Source: Bacillota bacterium
GTDB taxonomy: Bacteria > Bacillota > Bacilli > Alicyclobacillales > SLC66
Direction of reading: 5' to 3'
Length of the DNA: 23,379 nt
NCBI GenBank assembly: GCA_021846145.1
Contig: JAJZCJ010000010.1
Coordinates: 1 to 23,379 of the forward strand
Below the pieces are notes generated by a model. That model made no database searches and had not been told where the DNA came from. It saw only the letters and a program-made list of their open reading frames with translations. A program made the position numbers and the translations under genes. Positions 7,253 to 15,823 of the stretch are shown here, piece by piece. Numbering within the stretch: the stretch's first letter is position 1; each line of letters starts with the position of its first letter.

Positions 7253-8020
7253 ATGGTAGGGAAAATTTTGGTAATTGGAATCGGGCCAGGTAGTTCGGAA
7301 CATCTTACCGAGCGTGCGCGAAAGGCGATACAGGAAAGTGATGCCATCATCGGATACCACACGTACATAGATCTGATCGAAGAATTTTTAACTGGTCAAG
7401 AAGTGGTTCAAACTGGCATGACAGAAGAAGTGGATCGGGTACAAACTGCAGTGCAAATGGCCAAGGCAGGTCGGGTAGTGACGGTGATCTCAAGTGGGGA
7501 TGCTGGCGTGTATGGGATGGCGGGACTGGTTTTTGAAGTGCTGATCGAACAAGGCTGGAAGTTAGGCGATACCCCGGAAGTGGAGATCATTCCTGGAATT
7601 TCAGCGATCAATTCGTGTGCTGCGTTGCTTGGGGCACCGATCATGCACGATGCGTGTACGATCAGTTTGAGTGATCATCTGACGCCATGGGAGACGATTG
7701 TCATGCGCGTTGAAGCAGCGGCAATGGCCGATTTTGTGATTGCTTTTTACAATCCTCGCAGTCGACGAAGGACGCAGCAAATCGTTGAAGCGCAAACAAT
7801 TTTGCTCAAATATCGATCCCCCGATACACCGGTGGGACTGGTGACCAATGCGTACCGGGAGCACCAGCAAGTGGTGCATACGACACTAGAGCACATGCTT
7901 GATTTTGAAATGGGCATGTTGACGACCGTGATCGTGGGCAATTCCTCTTCTTTTTATCATGGGGGCGTAATGGTGACACCGCGCGGATATCAGAACAAAT
8001 ACATGCTGGGTGTGCAGTGA
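7253..8020 (+). CDS. cbiH: Cobalt-precorrin-3 C17-methyltransferase CbiH (CobJ family)
   Basis: It methylates C17 and drives ring contraction of cobalt-precorrin-3 to cobalt-precorrin-4. The protein is 255 residues with the tetrapyrrole methylase fold: GIGPGSSEHLT near the N-terminus, SSGDAGVYGMAGL (SAM loop), IPGISAINSCAALLGAP and FYNPRSRRR, the last typical of the CobJ/CbiH group. It lacks the ferredoxin-like extension seen in some CbiH proteins. GGAGGTGG precedes the ATG. The gene lies 21 nt after cobA and overlaps cbiJ by four bases. The cobalt-early name is chosen because CbiX, CbiD and CbiG are present. Confidence 0.95.
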   Translation: MVGKILVIGIGPGSSEHLTERARKAIQESDAIIGYHTYIDLIEEFLTGQEVVQTGMTEEVDRVQTAVQMAKAGRVVTVISSGDAGVYGMAGLVFEVLIEQGWKLGDTPEVEIIPGISAINSCAALLGAPIMHDACTISLSDHLTPWETIVMRVEAAAMADFVIAFYNPRSRRRTQQIVEAQTILLKYRSPDTPVGLVTNAYREHQQVVHTTLEHMLDFEMGMLTTVIVGNSSSFYHGGVMVTPRGYQNKYMLGVQ

Positions 8021-8796
8021 TTTTCTTCATGGCGGGCACGAGTGATGCCAGAGAATTGGCGCTCATTTTGCAGGCTCACGGTTATCCACTGGTGGCAAGC
8101 GTGGTCACGGGAAGTGCCGGAAAAAGCTTGCGAGAATCTGGTATCGACGTGAGAATTGGCCGTTTGGATCAGAAAGCTATGACGCAAGTGTTGGAAAATG
8201 ATGCGGCTACCTTGTTAGTGGATGCCAGCCATCCGTTTGCAGAAGAGGCGCACCGTACGGCGATGGCCGCAGCGGCCGCAAGGGGGATAACGTATCTGCG
8301 CTTTGAACGTGCATCCCAACAATACGCAGATGTGGCGGGTGTCACGATGGTGGATAGCTACGAACAGGCAGCAGAGATCGCGGCGCAAAAACAAGGTAGT
8401 ATCATGCTCACCACGGGTGGCAAGACGCTAGCTATTTTCGCCAAACGATTATTAGGTGAAGCAACTATTCGTTTAGTGGCTCGCCTATTGCCGCGCCGGG
8501 ACAACATGGAAAAGTGTGAGCAACTCGGGTTTGAGCAAAAAAACATTATTGCGATCCAAGGTCCGTTTACGCGTGAATTTAATGAAGCGTTGTATCGGCA
8601 GTTCAAAACGACGCTGATGATCACCAAAGAAAGCGGACAGGTGGGATCAGTCGATGAAAAAGTGCAGGCGGCACTGGCGCTTGGTATTGAAGTTGTGATC
8701 ATCAGGCGACCGCCGCGAGAGTATGGTCACAGTTATGAGACGTTTGCCGATGTGCTTTGCGCCGTGCAAGCAGTTTGGGAGGAGGGAACGCGATGA
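8017..8796 (+). CDS. cbiJ: Cobalt-precorrin-6A reductase CbiJ (CobK family)
   Basis: It reduces the macrocycle of cobalt-precorrin-6A to 6B with a nicotinamide cofactor. The 259-residue protein has the N-terminal nucleotide-binding motif MAGTSDARELA, then VDASHPFAEEAH, LTTGGKTLA, IQGPFTREFNEAL and TKESGQVGSVDEKV, a strong CobK/CbiJ set. The GTG start at 8017 overlaps the cbiH stop codon (GTGA), a coupled-start arrangement; the ribosome-binding site is weak. It overlaps cbiC by four bases. Confidence 0.95.
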   Translation: MIFFMAGTSDARELALILQAHGYPLVASVVTGSAGKSLRESGIDVRIGRLDQKAMTQVLENDAATLLVDASHPFAEEAHRTAMAAAAARGITYLRFERASQQYADVAGVTMVDSYEQAAEIAAQKQGSIMLTTGGKTLAIFAKRLLGEATIRLVARLLPRRDNMEKCEQLGFEQKNIIAIQGPFTREFNEALYRQFKTTLMITKESGQVGSVDEKVQAALALGIEVVIIRRPPREYGHSYETFADVLCAVQAVWEEGTR

Positions 8797-9410
8797 ATTT
8801 ACCGCAAGATATTGAGGCACAGAGTTTTGCAATCATTACGGAGGAACTGGGTGTCCACGATTTTACGGAGGAACAGTATCCTGTGGTGCAACGCGTGATC
8901 CACGCATCTGCCGATTTTGAGTTAGGTCGCAGTCTTGTATTTTACCCTGAAGCTGTGCAGTCAGGGATCGCGGCGATGCGTGCGGGGCAACCGATTGTGG
9001 CAGACGTTCAGATGGTGCGCGCTGGGATTAACAAGCCGCGGATTCATCAATTTGGGGGCGATGTTCATGTCTTCATCGCAGATCAGGACGTGGCAGAAGA
9101 AGCCAGGCTGGCTGGCGTGACGCGTGCGGTGATCGCCATGCGCAAGGCGGCAAACGTTGCGCCTGAAGGGATTTTTGTCGTCGGCAACGCGCCCACGGCG
9201 CTTTTGGAGTTGATTAGATTGGTCAAAACGGGCGTGGCGCGGCCCAGCTTGATTGTGGGTGTTCCTGTTGGATTTGTCTCGGCGGTAGAATCCAAAGCTG
9301 AACTTATCGAGCAAGATGTTCCTTTTATCTCGAATCGCGGGCGCAAAGGTGGAAGTCCAGTGGCGGCAGCCATTATCAACGCATTATCGATTATGGCCGC
9401 TAGAATGTGA
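8793..9410 (+). CDS. cbiC: Cobalt-precorrin-8 methylmutase CbiC
   Basis: It moves the C11 methyl group to C12, forming cobyrinate. The 205-residue length is normal. VIHASADFE contains the histidine (H37) that corresponds to the catalytic residue of CobH/CbiC. Other family motifs are VADVQMVRAGI, GNAPTALLEL, IVGVPVGFVSAVESK and ISNRGRKGGSPVAAA. ATG at 8793 overlaps the cbiJ TGA (ATGA) and is preceded by GGAGGAGGG at 8778-8786, so the longer frame starting at 8757 is not used. Confidence 0.97.
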   Translation: MNLPQDIEAQSFAIITEELGVHDFTEEQYPVVQRVIHASADFELGRSLVFYPEAVQSGIAAMRAGQPIVADVQMVRAGINKPRIHQFGGDVHVFIADQDVAEEARLAGVTRAVIAMRKAANVAPEGIFVVGNAPTALLELIRLVKTGVARPSLIVGVPVGFVSAVESKAELIEQDVPFISNRGRKGGSPVAAAIINALSIMAARM

Positions 9411-9419
9411 CGGTGCTGT

Positions 9420-10544
9420 ATGGGAGAAATGTTACCGGTTCCAGAAGGGCCTTTGCGTCATGGTTATACGACGGGGGCCTGCGCAACGGCGTGTACTAAA
9501 GGTGCTTTGCGGGCGCTTATTCACCAACATGTGGTGGACGCAGTAGAGATACGAATTCCAGCGGGTGAGCAGGTGCGCTTCGCGCTCCAAGACGTCTATT
9601 TTTCGAATCAAAAGGCGACAGCCACGACGATCAAAGATGGCGGAGATGACCCAGACGCCACTCACGGTGCCAAGATTGTGGCTGATGTTTCGTGGATCGA
9701 TGAGCCGGGAGTGGAGATCGATGGTGGTCACGGGGTGGGCCGGGTGACCAAACCGGGGCTCCCTATTCCAGTGGGGCTTGCTGCGATCAATCCGGTGCCG
9801 CGAAAAATGATCCGTGAAGTCGTGGAAACAGAGTTGGCCGTACATGGGATACAGCGTGGCGTGAAGGTGGTGATCTCAGTGCCAGAAGGCGAAGAGATCG
9901 CAAAAAAAACGTTGAACGGCAGGCTGGGAATTATCGGTGGAATATCGATTCTCGGAACGCGTGGTATTGTCGTGCCGTTTTCGACCTCCTCATACAAGGC
10001 GAGTATCGTGTATGCCATGAATGTGGCGAAGGCACAAGGCATTCGCAGCGCGGTGCTGACTACAGGTGGTCGCAGTGAAAAGTATGCGATGCAGCGATAT
10101 GCGGAGCTTCCCGTGGAAGCGTTTGTGGAGATGGGCGACTTTGTCGGCTTTTCTGCGCAACACGCCAAACGAGTGGGGATGCAAGAGATTCGCTTTGTTG
10201 GCATGATGGGCAAATTCTCTAAAGTCGCACAAGGCATCATGATGGTGCACGCGTACAGCGCGCCGGTGGATTTTGGATTTCTCGAACAAGTTGCAAAAGC
10301 AGCGGGCGTGCCGGAACTGCTGCGCGATCGAATCGCGGGCGCGAATACCGCGACGCAGGTGGGGGACTGGATGGTCGAAGCGGGTCAGTGGCAGTTTTTT
10401 GAACACTTGGCCATGCATTGCTGTCAACAGGTGCTCCACCACATTGACGGCGGACTGCGCGTTGACACGCGACTTTACAGCTTGAATGGGGACTATTTGG
10501 GCGGTGCCGTGGTGGATGACAGGGATGAGGTGACGGAGTGCTAA
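9420..10544 (+). CDS. cbiD: Cobalt-precorrin-5B C1-methyltransferase CbiD
   Basis: It methylates C1 of cobalt-precorrin-5B in the anaerobic pathway; it is unrelated in fold to the other pathway methylases and diagnostic for the cobalt-early route. The protein is 374 residues. Motifs are HGYTTGACATACTKGAL near the N-terminus, IKDGGDDPDATHGA, NPVPRKMI, GTRGIVVPFS and TTGGRSEKYA. ATG at 9420 lies 9 nt after cbiC with only a weak ribosome-binding site; ATG at 9429 would be too close to GGAG. The gene overlaps cbiET by 7 bases. Confidence 0.97.
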   Translation: MGEMLPVPEGPLRHGYTTGACATACTKGALRALIHQHVVDAVEIRIPAGEQVRFALQDVYFSNQKATATTIKDGGDDPDATHGAKIVADVSWIDEPGVEIDGGHGVGRVTKPGLPIPVGLAAINPVPRKMIREVVETELAVHGIQRGVKVVISVPEGEEIAKKTLNGRLGIIGGISILGTRGIVVPFSTSSYKASIVYAMNVAKAQGIRSAVLTTGGRSEKYAMQRYAELPVEAFVEMGDFVGFSAQHAKRVGMQEIRFVGMMGKFSKVAQGIMMVHAYSAPVDFGFLEQVAKAAGVPELLRDRIAGANTATQVGDWMVEAGQWQFFEHLAMHCCQQVLHHIDGGLRVDTRLYSLNGDYLGGAVVDDRDEVTEC

Positions 10545-11776
10545 ATGGCAAGTGGCTGTGTGTGATTGGCATAGGCGATGACGGTGCTAACGGATTATTC
10601 CCTGACTATCTGGAACAAATCCACGCGGCTGATGTTCTGCTCGGTAGCGAACGGCAGCTCGCCTTCTTCCCGGATTTTCACGGGGAAAAAGTGGTATTTC
10701 CATCGCCTATTGCGAGTGTTGTGGAATTATTACATGCGCGTTACAAAGCGGCGCGCGTCGTCGTGCTGGCGTCGGGAGACCCGATGTTTTACGGCATCGG
10801 ATCTTATTTGGTGAAAAAAATGGGCGCACACGTGGTGGAGGTGTATCCCCACATTAGTTCCGTTCAACTAGCTTTTGCTCGCGCAGGGGAGTCGTGGCAG
10901 GATGCGCTGGTGGTGAGCGTCCATGGACGAGGGATTACGGGGTTGGCCCAGAGAATTGCCGGTAAAGAGAAAGTGGCGCTATTGACGGGGGATGACAATA
11001 CTCCCGGCGCGATTGCAAGCTATCTGCTCAAATTTCAGATGACGGAGTACGACGCGTTTGTCGGGGAACATTTGGGCGGCGCAAAGGAACGAACAGGATG
11101 GTACGAGCTTTCTGAACTGGTGGAACGGAATTTTTCTGAGTTGAATGTGGTGGTGTTGAGGAAAAAACAGGGAGTGAATGTCAGACGCTGGTCGCTCGGC
11201 ATAGAAGATGCAGAATTTTATCAGCGTAAACCTGATCGGGGATTGATTACGAAGCGAGAAATTCGCGTGCTTAGTCTCGCCGAATTAAGATTGCAGACTG
11301 ATTTCGTGTTGTGGGATATCGGTGCCTGCACAGGATCGGTGTCAATCGAAGCGGTGTTGCAAACGACAGGGTTGCGCGCGTTTGCGATTGAAAAAAATGC
11401 GGAGGATTTTCGCAACCTCGTGGAAAATCAAGTTAAGTTTCGGACGGATTTTGTAGCGGTACATGGTCGTGCGCCTGCCCGACTGGAGGAGTTTGATGAT
11501 CCGGATTCGGTGTTCATCGGCGGCAGCGGAGGAGAACTTGAGGAACTATTGCAGATTTGCGCGAAACGGTTGCGCCCGGGTGGTCGCATCGTTGTAAACG
11601 CGGTCACGATTGAAACCCTGTCATTAGCTCAACAGACGCTAAAACGGCTTGGTTTTGAGGTAACCATCCATTTGCTGCAAACAGCGCGCAGCAAACCTAT
11701 CTTAAATTTAACCCGGTTTGAAGGGATGAATCCTGTGTATTTGATATCTGCATGGCGAGGTGAAAACAATGAGTAA
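10538..11776 (+). CDS. cbiET: Bifunctional cobalt-precorrin-7 C5-methyltransferase / C15-methyltransferase-decarboxylase CbiET
   Basis: The two activities methylate C5 and C15 and decarboxylate the C12 acetate. The protein is 412 residues. The N-terminal half (about 1-205) is CbiE: VIGIGDDGANGL, LASGDPMFYGIGSYL, HISSVQLAFARAG and HGRG. The C-terminal half (about 220-412) is CbiT: ITKREIRVLSLAELRL, then the SAM site DIGACTGSVSIEA and FIGGSGGELEELL. The fusion equals CobL of aerobic organisms. The SAM motif has Cys where the family usually has Gly (DIGAGTG), a small oddity. GTG at 10538 overlaps cbiD and follows AGGTGA. The gene overlaps cbiL by 8 bases. Confidence 0.95.
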   Translation: MLNGKWLCVIGIGDDGANGLFPDYLEQIHAADVLLGSERQLAFFPDFHGEKVVFPSPIASVVELLHARYKAARVVVLASGDPMFYGIGSYLVKKMGAHVVEVYPHISSVQLAFARAGESWQDALVVSVHGRGITGLAQRIAGKEKVALLTGDDNTPGAIASYLLKFQMTEYDAFVGEHLGGAKERTGWYELSELVERNFSELNVVVLRKKQGVNVRRWSLGIEDAEFYQRKPDRGLITKREIRVLSLAELRLQTDFVLWDIGACTGSVSIEAVLQTTGLRAFAIEKNAEDFRNLVENQVKFRTDFVAVHGRAPARLEEFDDPDSVFIGGSGGELEELLQICAKRLRPGGRIVVNAVTIETLSLAQQTLKRLGFEVTIHLLQTARSKPILNLTRFEGMNPVYLISAWRGENNE

Positions 11777-12479
11777 TATCGGCACCTTATACGGTCTTGG
11801 CGTGGGACCGGGTGATCCGGAACTGGTTACGATCAAGGCATACAGGATCATGAAAGAAGTGCCCGTGATCGCCTATCCCAAAAAGCGCATGGGCGATAAA
11901 AGTTATGCACTGGATATTGTGGAATCTCTTGTGAATTCAGCGGATAAGATGATGATGGGTCTCGTGTTTCCCATGACTAAGGATCAGGAGATTTTGGATC
12001 GAGAGTGGAATCAGACGGTGGACACCATTTGGGAGCAGCTAGGACAGGGGCGGGATGTGGCCTTTGTGACGGAAGGTGATCCGATGCTTTATAGCACGTT
12101 CATTCATCTTAGTCGGTTGGTTAAGGCCAGTCATCCCGAGGCAAGTGTCGTGTCTGTGCCCGGCATCTCTTCGATGAGTGGCGCAGCCTCGCGACTAGGC
12201 ATCGCGCTTGCCGATGGCGATGAGATGGTGGCGATTGTGCCTGCAAGTGTTGATCGGGAACGGATGAAAGCTGCGCTGCTAGGCAACGACTGTGTGGTAT
12301 TCATTAAAGTTGCCAAGGTGCTAGATGACATGATTGATCTGCTGATTGATTTGCAACTGGACGATAAAGCGATGGTGGTCTCGAAGGTCACCTCTGAACA
12401 GGAAATGATTTGGCATGCGCCGACAGATTTACGCGGTGCGGAGTTGAATTATTTGACGCTGATGGTGGTGAGAAAATGA
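11769..12479 (+). CDS. cbiL: Cobalt-precorrin-2 C20-methyltransferase CbiL (CobI family)
   Basis: It methylates C20 of cobalt-precorrin-2 to cobalt-precorrin-3, the first ring methylation after cobalt insertion. The 236-residue protein is a tetrapyrrole methylase with GLGVGPGDPELVTIKAYR at the N-terminus, the CobI/CbiL signature YPKK, EGDPMLYSTFIHL and VPGISSMSGAASRLGIAL. ATG at 11769 is preferred over GTG at 11760, because GAGGTG at 11758-11762 then forms the ribosome-binding site. It overlaps both neighbours. Confidence 0.95.
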   Translation: MSNIGTLYGLGVGPGDPELVTIKAYRIMKEVPVIAYPKKRMGDKSYALDIVESLVNSADKMMMGLVFPMTKDQEILDREWNQTVDTIWEQLGQGRDVAFVTEGDPMLYSTFIHLSRLVKASHPEASVVSVPGISSMSGAASRLGIALADGDEMVAIVPASVDRERMKAALLGNDCVVFIKVAKVLDDMIDLLIDLQLDDKAMVVSKVTSEQEMIWHAPTDLRGAELNYLTLMVVRK

Positions 12480-13270
12480 ATTTATTTCCTAAAGTATACA
12501 TCGTTGGGGCGGGTCCTGGAGATCCAGAGTTGATCACGGTAAAGGGCTTACGCATCTTGCAACAGGCGGATGTGGTGATCTACACAGACAGTCTAGTTAA
12601 CGAGGAATTAATCGCGCTTGCGAACCCACACGCCATCGTATTGAAAAGTGCGGGGATGGAATTGCAGCAGATCGTCGACGTGATGACGCAACATGTGCGC
12701 CAAGGTCATCGTGTCGCTCGCGTTCACACCGGTGATCCGGCTGTGTTTGGGGCTATTTTGGAGCAAATGACGCTATTGCGAAAAGCAGGCGTGGAGTATG
12801 AGATTGTGCCAGGCGTCAGTTCCGTATTTGCAGCAGCAGCGGCACTGGGCGCGGAACTGACGGTGCCGGAATTGACGCAAACTGTCATCTTGACGCGTGT
12901 GGAAGGGCGCACGCCGGTGCCTGCGCGGGAGCAATTGCGGGAGTTAGCAAAGCATCACTGCACGCTTGCTTTGTTTTTGAGTGCAGTTCACCCGCAAACG
13001 GTGGTGGATGATCTGCTATCAGCCGACTGGTCACTCGAAACTCCTGTTGCGGTGGTGTACAAGGCGACTTGGCCGGAGCAACAGGTGATCCGCACGACGT
13101 TAGCGGGATTCGTGCGCGCCATGGAGGATGCCCACATTACTAGTCACGCGATGATTCTCGTCGGTGGGGCAGTTGATCCGGAGTTAGTCGAGCGCGATGG
13201 GCATCGCTCGAAATTGTATGATCCAACGTTTACTCATGGTTTTCGCGCGGGAGTGTCGGCGGGTGAATAA
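12476..13270 (+). CDS. cbiF: Cobalt-precorrin-4 C11-methyltransferase CbiF (CobM family)
   Basis: It methylates C11 of cobalt-precorrin-4, giving cobalt-precorrin-5A, the substrate of the CbiG product that follows. The protein is 264 residues with YIVGAGPGDPELITVKGLRIL, VIYTDSLVNEEL (CobM/CbiF-type), VHTGDPAVFGAI and PGVSSVFAAAAALGAELTVPE. ATG at 12476 overlaps the cbiL stop (ATGA) and follows GGTGGTGAG; the longer frame from 12410 would run through cbiL and is rejected. It overlaps cbiG by 8 bases. Confidence 0.96.
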   Translation: MNLFPKVYIVGAGPGDPELITVKGLRILQQADVVIYTDSLVNEELIALANPHAIVLKSAGMELQQIVDVMTQHVRQGHRVARVHTGDPAVFGAILEQMTLLRKAGVEYEIVPGVSSVFAAAAALGAELTVPELTQTVILTRVEGRTPVPAREQLRELAKHHCTLALFLSAVHPQTVVDDLLSADWSLETPVAVVYKATWPEQQVIRTTLAGFVRAMEDAHITSHAMILVGGAVDPELVERDGHRSKLYDPTFTHGFRAGVSAGE

Positions 13271-14381
13271 TCCGTACGCGGTGGTGGCCATTACCAAACA
13301 CGGGGTGGATACCGCGCGTCGTTTGCAGCGGGGATTGCTTGGCAGCGATCTTTACTACCCGCGCAAGTTCGCGCGCGGTGACGAAGAGCAATCGGGAATC
13401 ACCCTATATGAGGGAACCGTGGCAGCGCTCATGCCGAATCTTTTCCCACGCTATCAAGGAATTGTTGGCATTATCTCCATAGGGGCAATGGTGCGCCTGA
13501 TTGCGCCACTTTTGCAGGACAAAAAAACAGATCCGGGAGTGGTCGTGGTGGACGATCACGCGCTTCATGCCGTGAGTGTCCTGTCCGGCCATGTGGGTGG
13601 TGCGAATCAGTTGACGCTTTTGGTGGCGCAGGTACTTGGCGCACAACCGGTGATCACTACCGCGTCAGACGTAGGGGAGACGTTGGCGGTGGATATTTTC
13701 GGTCGTGAATTTGGTTTTGAAATGGAAAACAGCGACAAAGTGACAGCGGTCAGCGCGGCTGTAGTTAATGAACAGCGCGTCCATATTGTACAAGAGGCGG
13801 GCGAGCGCAACTGGTGGAAGTATGATCATCCACTGCCTAGTCATCTGGTTGTTTACGATGATGTGGACAGTGCGCTGACACAAGCATTTGCTGCTGCATT
13901 GGTAGTGACGCCGCGCGAATTGGAGACTTTTGAAACGGAATCGTTGTTAGCAAACGGGGTGCTTTATCGTCCCAAAGTGGTGACGTTGGGAATTGGCTGC
14001 AACCGCGGCACGCACGCAGATGAAATTGAATCGGTGATCCGTGAGGTGCTCAATGATCTTCGGTTGTCTATAAAAAGTGTCCGCAATCTCGCTACGATTG
14101 ACGTGAAAGCCAACGAGCTGGGGCTACTCGAAGTCTGTCAACGACATGGCTGGTCACTTGACGCCTACTCGGCAGAACAATTAAATCAAGTCACTATCTC
14201 GCAACCATCAGCAATGGTGCATCGTCATGTGGGAGCCTGGGGGGTATGTGCACCGGCTGCGCGACTAGCTTCGGGAGCGAGTAACTGGGTGATCGAAAAA
14301 ATGAAATCCGGGAATGTCACGTTGTCCGTATGTCTAATAGGCGATGTTAGTGGCAAACTCAAGCGGGGGTGGATTACGTGA
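13263..14381 (+). CDS. cbiG: Cobalt-precorrin-5A hydrolase CbiG
   Basis: It opens the delta-lactone of cobalt-precorrin-5A and releases the C20 unit as acetaldehyde, a step specific to the anaerobic route. The 372-residue protein has an N-terminal CbiG domain (GIVGIISIGAMVRLIAPLL and VDDHALHAVSVLSGHVGGAN, about 66-115), a middle linker domain, and a C-terminal CobE-like domain starting at TLGIGCNRGT (241-250). GTG at 13263, after GGGAG at 13249-13253, is chosen; the upstream frame lies inside cbiF. Its last bases overlap the cbiA start. Confidence 0.95.
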   Translation: MNNPYAVVAITKHGVDTARRLQRGLLGSDLYYPRKFARGDEEQSGITLYEGTVAALMPNLFPRYQGIVGIISIGAMVRLIAPLLQDKKTDPGVVVVDDHALHAVSVLSGHVGGANQLTLLVAQVLGAQPVITTASDVGETLAVDIFGREFGFEMENSDKVTAVSAAVVNEQRVHIVQEAGERNWWKYDHPLPSHLVVYDDVDSALTQAFAAALVVTPRELETFETESLLANGVLYRPKVVTLGIGCNRGTHADEIESVIREVLNDLRLSIKSVRNLATIDVKANELGLLEVCQRHGWSLDAYSAEQLNQVTISQPSAMVHRHVGAWGVCAPAARLASGASNWVIEKMKSGNVTLSVCLIGDVSGKLKRGWIT

Positions 14382-15802
14382 ACGAATGGACGGTGTCCCA
14401 ACGGCCTCGTGTGGTAATTGCCGGAACCAACAGCGGTGTGGGCAAAACCACCTTGACGGTCGGACTGATGGCGGCGCTCGTGCGGCGTGGGTTGCAGGTG
14501 CAAGGATACAAAGTCGGTCCGGACTATATTGATCCGACGTATCACAGCGCAGTGACAGGTCGTCCTTCACGCAATCTTGACAGCTGGATGCTGTCGGCAG
14601 ATAGCGTTAGGGAAGTATTTTTGCGCAGCAGTCACACGGCGGACGTGTCCATCATCGAAGGGGTCATGGGATTATATGACGGCAAGGACCCGCGCTCCAA
14701 TCTGGGTAGTACGGCTGATCTTAGCCAATTGCTGGCGGTGCCGGTGATTTTGGTGGTGAACGCCGCTAGCATGGCGAGGAGCGCGGCGGCGATCGTGATG
14801 GGATTTCAGCGCTTTGATCCAAGTATCAAGATTGCCGGGGTCATCGTCAATCGCGTGAGCGGTGAACGCCACTATCAACTGGTGAAAATGGCAGTGGAAC
14901 AAGAATGTGCTGTGCCTACACTCGGCTATTTGACGGAGCAGGCGGATTTGATCATACCAGAACGGCATTTAGGTCTGATCCCAGCCATCGAACGTGGGGA
15001 ACTTCAACCCTTGTTTGAACAGTTGGCCGTGGCAATAGAAGAGACTATTGACTTAGAACAACTGCTACAGATTGCTCACTTGGCTCCTGCTCTAGAGGTA
15101 CGCGAACCAATGGTATTTCGATCGCAACCAAGTGGTTCACAGGTTACCATTGCCGTCGCAAAAGATGCCGCTTTCAATTTTTACTATCCTGAAAACCTCG
15201 AACTCCTGGAATTGCGCGGTGCGAAATTAGTATTTTTCAGTCCCTTGGCAGGGGAAGACATCCCAAGTGGGGTGAACGGATTGTATCTGGGTGGCGGTTT
15301 TCCAGAGGAATTTGCTCAGGAACTCGGCGGTCGTCCCGAATTGTTAAAAAGTTTCCGCGATCAGATCCAACGCGGATTGCCTACCTATGCGGAGTGCGGT
15401 GGATACATGTTCCTAACTGAGGCGATCATCGACCGACAGGGGTACTCATTTCCAATGGTCGGGATCATCCCCGCAAAGGTACGGATGCAGGAGCGATTGG
15501 CGGCGCTTGGGTATCGTGAAGTCACGGCACGGACAGACAATGTGTTGTTGCCTGCAGGATGCACAGCGCGAGGACATGAATTTCACTATTCCACCATTGA
15601 GCCTTCGCCAGATCTTGCTGACTCCGCATGGCCTTTTGCATACGAGGTGCAGTCTCGTGGGGCGAACATGCGTGACGGATTTGCCAAAGGGAATCTGTTG
15701 GCCGGGTACACGCACCTGCATTTTGCTTCCCATCCAGAGATCGCGGATCGATTCATCCATGCCTGCGCGAGTTATCGGGAGTTACATGCAGCAAATCAGT
15801 GA
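14378..15802 (+). CDS. cbiA: Cobyrinate a,c-diamide synthase CbiA
   Basis: It amidates the a and c carboxylates of cobyrinate using ATP and glutamine. The protein is 474 residues. The N-terminal dethiobiotin-synthetase-like ATPase domain has a P-loop GTNSGVGKTT (16-25), GPDYIDPTYH and EGVMGLYDG. The C-terminal class I glutamine amidotransferase domain has LGGGFPEEFAQEL, the nucleophile C340 in YAECGGYMFL, and a closing H in GYTHLHFASHP. GTG at 14378 overlaps the cbiG stop (GTGA) and follows GCGGGGGTGG. It is the last ring enzyme of this operon; the later amidase CbiP is not here. Confidence 0.96.
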   Translation: MNEWTVSQRPRVVIAGTNSGVGKTTLTVGLMAALVRRGLQVQGYKVGPDYIDPTYHSAVTGRPSRNLDSWMLSADSVREVFLRSSHTADVSIIEGVMGLYDGKDPRSNLGSTADLSQLLAVPVILVVNAASMARSAAAIVMGFQRFDPSIKIAGVIVNRVSGERHYQLVKMAVEQECAVPTLGYLTEQADLIIPERHLGLIPAIERGELQPLFEQLAVAIEETIDLEQLLQIAHLAPALEVREPMVFRSQPSGSQVTIAVAKDAAFNFYYPENLELLELRGAKLVFFSPLAGEDIPSGVNGLYLGGGFPEEFAQELGGRPELLKSFRDQIQRGLPTYAECGGYMFLTEAIIDRQGYSFPMVGIIPAKVRMQERLAALGYREVTARTDNVLLPAGCTARGHEFHYSTIEPSPDLADSAWPFAYEVQSRGANMRDGFAKGNLLAGYTHLHFASHPEIADRFIHACASYRELHAANQ

Positions 15803-15823
15803 CAGAAAGGATGTGCTATCAAG

